Positions 8,301-9,476 of a stretch of DNA of 9,476 nucleotides are shown here, in pieces. A program made the translations under genes and the position numbers. The stretch's first letter is position 1, and each line of letters opens with the position of its first letter. This DNA comes from an uncultured Candidatus Melainabacteria bacterium (GTDB taxonomy: Bacteria; Cyanobacteriota; Vampirovibrionia; Gastranaerophilales; Gastranaerophilaceae). The notes under the pieces were generated by a model. That model was not told where the DNA came from, did no database searches, and saw only the letters and a list, made by a program, of their open reading frames with translations. The stretch covers positions 1-9,476 of the forward strand of contig CAKURL010000048.1 of the NCBI GenBank assembly GCA_934675685.1, given 5' to 3'.

Positions 8301-8502
8301 CCAAGCGACGGATAGAGCTTACAGAATCGGGCAAACGAAAAAAGTTAATGTTTATAGACTTATCACAAAAGGCACTGTGGAAGAAAAAATCCAAGCACTC
8401 AAATCCAAAAAGCGTTCTTTGGTGGATAGCGTAATTTCTATTGATAGAAATATCGTGAAGTCTTTGACTTATCAAGAAATTAAGGATATTTTCTCGATAT
8501 AA
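5335..8502 (+). CDS. SWIM zinc finger-SNF2 family ATPase/helicase
   Basis: A 1055-residue Swi2/Snf2 (superfamily 2) protein, expected to use ATP to translocate on duplex DNA or remodel nucleic-acid-protein complexes, in the group with RapA/HepA and Bacillus YwqA. The N-terminal SWIM zinc finger has Cys68-x-Cys70 and Cys77-x-His79. Residues about 120-570 form a long middle region typical of bacterial SNF2-associated domains. ATPase core: LREYQHKGFSWLWFL (593-607), Walker A DDMGLGKT (618-625, Lys624), motif Ia VVCPTSVVFNWEKE (646-659), motif II DESQ (715-718), motif III LSGTPIEN (742-749). C-terminal lobe: LLFSQFVGMLDII (908-920), LVSLKAGGTGLNLTGADYVI (958-977), DPWWNP (980-985), QATDRAYRIGQ (990-1000) with the arginine-finger motif, and a closing VEEKIQALKSKK. 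All ATPase motifs look functional. The GTG start is the only sensible one, since TAA sits in frame at 5329-5331 and the first internal Met (residue 30) would be late; a weak GGA precedes it. The exact cellular role is unknown. Confidence 0.93.
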   Translation: MKYVFNNKFLKDNSKAGSFRRGYETFQKGMVQELKFNENIVRAKVKGNFKSHYETGIKFTKSAVKPTCNCPLEEPWCKHAIALGFETIKNHFFDEFLYEKLNIEPNLIDEDLKMNEDPKGDFIFHFNPKRRQNFFSILVMNRHTNKVIRDLEAIFKQIILKQKSDEDFELNNSQKLEVVLFKMLLNTSRLDKKSGWYDVSINKFDEFFKVLAKVDDVIDAKTHKKIRFSESIWNLCLDVNVSYVGNVLLSLYWKRNDIDEIYPFEEVRYFSRQLKWGRYKDVIFQTDVSVSVVPQNLTKTSFSDIKDADGGKFVYEELPKLKEVMTVNMSEQMEKLTFEKRPPKCIVELGVDYDQSLKASLEFEYDGVRVPYQKQYKSPYVTIKDPSKDLLYWVKRDMDFEQAAYKMLLACRFAPVQSNNLALDKEFAIDFYNYYISKAGDGWEFIEKDDLSFYKLNKKGLKLIADIDFSQDGTDKFEISLRGQADDKEIDFEKIVDLTYEGSKYYNIPQGGQVSIPTDDVYSLLKSFNTYDVYKNDEDKYIVKTYRAGVVSEMEKMGITLKMSRKFSSFWKEISTFSNMDSTALPKALKAELREYQHKGFSWLWFLYKYGLNGVLADDMGLGKTVQTLALLQKAKEKDQKEPNLVVCPTSVVFNWEKEIEKFAPNLKYMSLSGADRKNKFKDIEKYDVIITSYALVRRDIDILSKTKFRYIILDESQNIKNSTSQTSKACKALVSTHRLALSGTPIENKLEELWSIFDFLMPGFLFDAKEFNNRFVNPIVENEDQEVQKRLKSQIFPFILRRMKRDVAKDLPDKIESVAYCELTSDQKDLYLQVLDSTKEELFKSIETVGLEKSRMSIFSALLRLRQICCHPRLYDKEGKLGIDESGKFEQLQDMLEEIIAEKHRILLFSQFVGMLDIIKAWLEKKGIKHEYLSGKTKDRQAVVERFNSDPTIPIFLVSLKAGGTGLNLTGADYVIHYDPWWNPAVEDQATDRAYRIGQTKKVNVYRLITKGTVEEKIQALKSKKRSLVDSVISIDRNIVKSLTYQEIKDIFSI

Positions 8503-8643
8503 TTGAATGAAATATTGTTTTGATTTATATTAAATCTTTTCTTTGGCTTTAGTTGCTTTCAAAAGTAGAAATTAAAAAACAAATGGCATACGAAAAGAAA
8601 AAGTGAACAAAGTGAATTTGATACTCAATAAAATATGCAATTT

Positions 8644-8700
8644 GCAATCCGTCACCCTGAACTTGTTTCAGGGTCTTAACGCATTGTTGAATTCACACAT
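8644..8700 (+). repeat. palindromic intergenic repeat, copy 1
   Basis: The core is an 8-bp perfect hairpin: ACCCTGAA (8654-8661), loop CTTGT, TTCAGGGT (8667-8674). Flanks are shared with copy 2: GCAATCCGTC before and TCTTAACGCA...GAATT after. Hand alignment of the first 50 bases gives 40 identities with copy 2. No T-tract follows, so it is not an intrinsic terminator. Similar short GTCA...CTGAAC...GTTTCAG...TCT elements occur widely in intergenic DNA of several bacterial groups (recollection, not searched here). Confidence 0.8.
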
Positions 8701-8732
8701 TTCATAACCTTGACTTGTTCATTTTTCTTCTG

Positions 8733-8832
8733 CTCCTGTGGTGCTCGGGCTTATGCCCTGCGCTCCTACGTCGCTCATCAATCGCAAGCTCTCTCGCTCA
8801 TCGCGAGCTCGCTTTGCTCTGGCTTCGCATCT
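8733..8832 (-). repeat. GC-rich low-complexity block 1 with GAGCGA-type motifs
   Basis: By hand count 54 of the 90 bases from 8741 to 8830 are G or C, far above the neighbouring genes. Read on the minus strand it is full of GAGCGA, GAGAGC and GCGAGC variants. It carries an open frame of 41 codons (8844-8722, stop TGA at 8721-8719) with a charged Arg/Glu/Ser start and the tail VGAQGISPSTTGAEEK. That frame opens right after a stop codon and its only ATG leaves 19 codons, so it is not called as a gene. GGGC-TTAT-GCCC (8747-8758) is a small perfect hairpin inside it. Function unknown. Confidence 0.5.
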
Positions 8833-8890
8833 CTTTTGTGATGTTTATTTTTGAATTTTTACTAAATGCTGTGACAAAGATAAAAATTCC

Positions 8891-8947
8891 GCAATTCGTC
8901 ATTCTGAACTAGTTTCAGAATCTTAATTCAATGCTGAATTCTCACAC
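8891..8947 (+). repeat. palindromic intergenic repeat, copy 2
   Basis: The core hairpin is ATTCTGAA (8901-8908), loop CTAGT, TTCAGAAT (8914-8921), a perfect 8-bp stem. Compared with copy 1, two C-G pairs have become T-A pairs on both arms at once, so pairing is kept while sequence differs. A second small hairpin, AATTCA and TGAATT around ATGC (8925-8940), follows; copy 1 lacks it. Confidence 0.8.
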
Positions 8948-8959
8948 TCCATGTTTTAA

Positions 8960-8992
8960 AGATTCTGAAACACCAAGTAGGTGCAGAAATCT
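8960..8992 (-). repeat. diverged inverted copy of the repeat arm, forming a third hairpin
   Basis: AAGATTCTGAAAC (8959-8971) is the exact reverse complement of 8912-8924 in copy 2. Locally it folds as AGATT/AATCT, CTG/CAG and CACC/GGTG (12 pairs, 8960-8992) with a 3-base and a 1-base bulge and loop AAGTA. It could thus pair either with itself or with copy 2. Confidence 0.6.
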
Positions 8993-9160
8993 GCCTTCAA
9001 CTTCGTTCGCCAAGCAAAGCATTGCTGGGCTCACTTGTTTCGGGTACGGTTTTCGCATTATGCCACCCGCTAATCGCGGCTGTCACAATGCTTCACACAC
9101 CTCTGCCCTCGTTTTGCTCAAGCTGGCAAGTCTGCCTAGCTTTCGCTTCTCTCGGGTCAC
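8985..9160 (-). repeat. GC-rich block 2 with an interrupted minus-strand frame
   Basis: By hand count 87 of 160 bases between 9001 and 9160 are G or C. On the minus strand one frame is open from the rplL terminator to 8942 except for a single TGA at 9085-9083. The part after it encodes a peptide with VSPAMLCLANEVEGR and FLHLLGVSESLKHG before the stop, with no start codon context, ribosome-binding site or known family. It may be a decayed gene fragment or a non-coding repeat that happens to stay open; I cannot decide which. Confidence 0.4.
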
Positions 9161-9193
9161 AAAAAATGCCCCGAGAGAATTCTCGAGGCATTT
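9161..9193 (-). terminator. intrinsic terminator of rplL
   Basis: On the minus strand AAATGCCTCGAGA (9193-9181) pairs with TCTCGGGGCATTT (9176-9164) around a 4-base loop, with a single G-U wobble, and ends in TTTTTT (9166-9161). It begins 25 bases after the rplL stop codon. Read on the plus strand the wobble becomes an A-C mismatch, but a T-rich tail (9191-9200) follows, so it may also stop SNF2 read-through. Confidence 0.9.
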
Positions 9194-9218
9194 AATTTTT
9201 TATAAGCTTTATAAAAAA

Positions 9219-9476
9219 CTATTTGATTTCTACAGTTGCGCCAGCTTCTTCTAATTTAGCTTTGATTTCTTTAGCTTCTTCAGGTTTTACGCCTTCTTTA
9301 ATAGCTTTTGGAGCGCCATCAACTAAGTCTTTAGCTTCTTTCAAGCCTAAGCCGGTGATTTCACGAACTAGTTTAAGAACTGGAATTTTGTTAGCGCCAG
9401 CAGAAGCTAAAACAACGTTAACTTCAGATGGAGCTTCAGCAGCTTCAGCAGCGCCAGCAGCAGGAGCAGCAGCAAC
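9219..9476 (-). CDS. rplL: 50S ribosomal protein L7/L12, C-terminal part (5'-truncated by window edge)
   Basis: The last 85 residues of L7/L12, the stalk protein that recruits elongation factors to the ribosome. The visible start, VAAAPAAGAAEAAEAP, is the flexible Ala/Pro hinge. Then comes the complete C-terminal domain: VNVVLASAGANKIPVLKLVR, TGLGLKEAKDLVDGAPKAIK, EGVKPEEAKEIKAKLEEAGA and TVEIK, with stop TAG at 9221-9219. These are the conserved factor-binding helices and strands of the family. The N-terminal dimerisation domain that binds L10 lies beyond the right edge. The gene is followed directly by a terminator, so rpoB does not lie downstream as it does in most bacteria. Confidence 0.97.
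   Translation of the reverse strand, partial: VAAAPAAGAAEAAEAPSEVNVVLASAGANKIPVLKLVREITGLGLKEAKDLVDGAPKAIKEGVKPEEAKEIKAKLEEAGATVEIK

Larger units (their letters stand above)
8503..9160. other. gene-free, repeat-rich region between convergent SNF2 and rplL genes
   Basis: About 660 bases with no convincing coding sequence. The first part (8503-8640) is ordinary AT-rich sequence, and no intrinsic terminator for the SNF2 gene is visible in it. The rest holds two copies of a palindromic repeat, a third related hairpin and two GC-rich blocks, described separately. Short open frames on both strands here lack ribosome-binding sites and recognisable protein families. Confidence 0.75.

Noticed and set aside
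5335..8502. SNF2 protein as part of a phage-defence system such as DISARM
   Set aside because: No methyltransferase, nuclease, DUF1998 or other defence partner is nearby; flanking genes are housekeeping.
8654..8674. Repeat hairpin as the SNF2 transcription terminator
   Set aside because: The stem is followed by CTTAACG rather than a T-tract, and it lies about 150 bases after the stop codon.
8592..8731. Weak inverted similarity between about 8596-8609 and 8714-8730 suggesting terminal inverted repeats of a small mobile element around repeat copy 1
   Set aside because: The match is A/T-rich with gaps, and no target-site duplication is visible; too weak to call.
8715..8912. Plus-strand open frame of 65 codons with a hydrophobic N-terminus
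   Set aside because: It has no ribosome-binding site, runs through the GC-rich block and into repeat copy 2, and has no recognisable domain; most likely chance.
8942..9199. Possible TGA recoding or alternative genetic code, suggested by the lone TGA in the minus-strand frame
   Set aside because: All six confident genes are free of internal TGA, end in TAA or TAG and encode Trp with TGG, and the frame in question is not a proven gene.
8931..9254. Plus-strand open frame of 107 codons
   Set aside because: It passes through the rplL terminator and continues antisense inside rplL codons; it starts inside a repeat and has no ribosome-binding site.

Overview
The window is an AT-rich bacterial chromosome segment with six protein genes, two of them cut by the window edges. 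It shows no phage, transposase, CRISPR or tRNA signals. The NAD+-dependent ligase, the L7/L12 gene and the standard stop-codon usage make it bacterial. My best guess at lineage is an uncultured gut-type Vampirovibrionia/Gastranaerophilales (non-photosynthetic Cyanobacteria relatives). The grounds are low GC, a short-form Orn/Lys/Arg decarboxylase, and an rplL gene that ends in its own terminator with no rpoB behind it. This is inference, and other low-GC uncultured lineages remain possible.

Layout, left to right. (1) 1-973, plus: 3' part of a sugar-phosphate nucleotidyltransferase, closed by a strong hairpin terminator (993-1024). An 8-bp tandem repeat starts in the hairpin's 3' arm and runs into the stop codon of the next, convergent gene. 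(2) 1071-2408, minus: a PLP-dependent Orn/Lys/Arg decarboxylase. (3) 2432-4444, plus: ligA, divergent from the decarboxylase across only 23 bp. Candidate -10 boxes for the two directions lie almost on top of each other there, and neither gene has a visible Shine-Dalgarno. (4) 4450-5169, plus: a secreted SIMPL (DUF541) protein whose ribosome-binding site lies inside the last codons of ligA, followed by a terminator at 5197-5224. (5) 5335-8502, plus: a 1055-residue SWIM zinc finger + SNF2 ATPase with a GTG start. (6) 8503-9160: about 660 bp with no credible gene, holding two copies of a palindromic repeat with compensatory stem changes, a third related hairpin, and two GC-rich segments. (7) 9161-9193: terminator of rplL. 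(8) 9219-9476, minus: C-terminal part of ribosomal protein L7/L12.

The genes are mostly housekeeping: nucleotide-sugar synthesis, polyamine synthesis, DNA ligation, envelope/periplasm, DNA or RNA remodelling, and translation. They do not form one pathway. The only operon-like pair is ligA and the SIMPL gene. I see no convincing new multi-gene system. The least explained material is the repeat-rich, GC-shifted block between the SNF2 gene and rplL.
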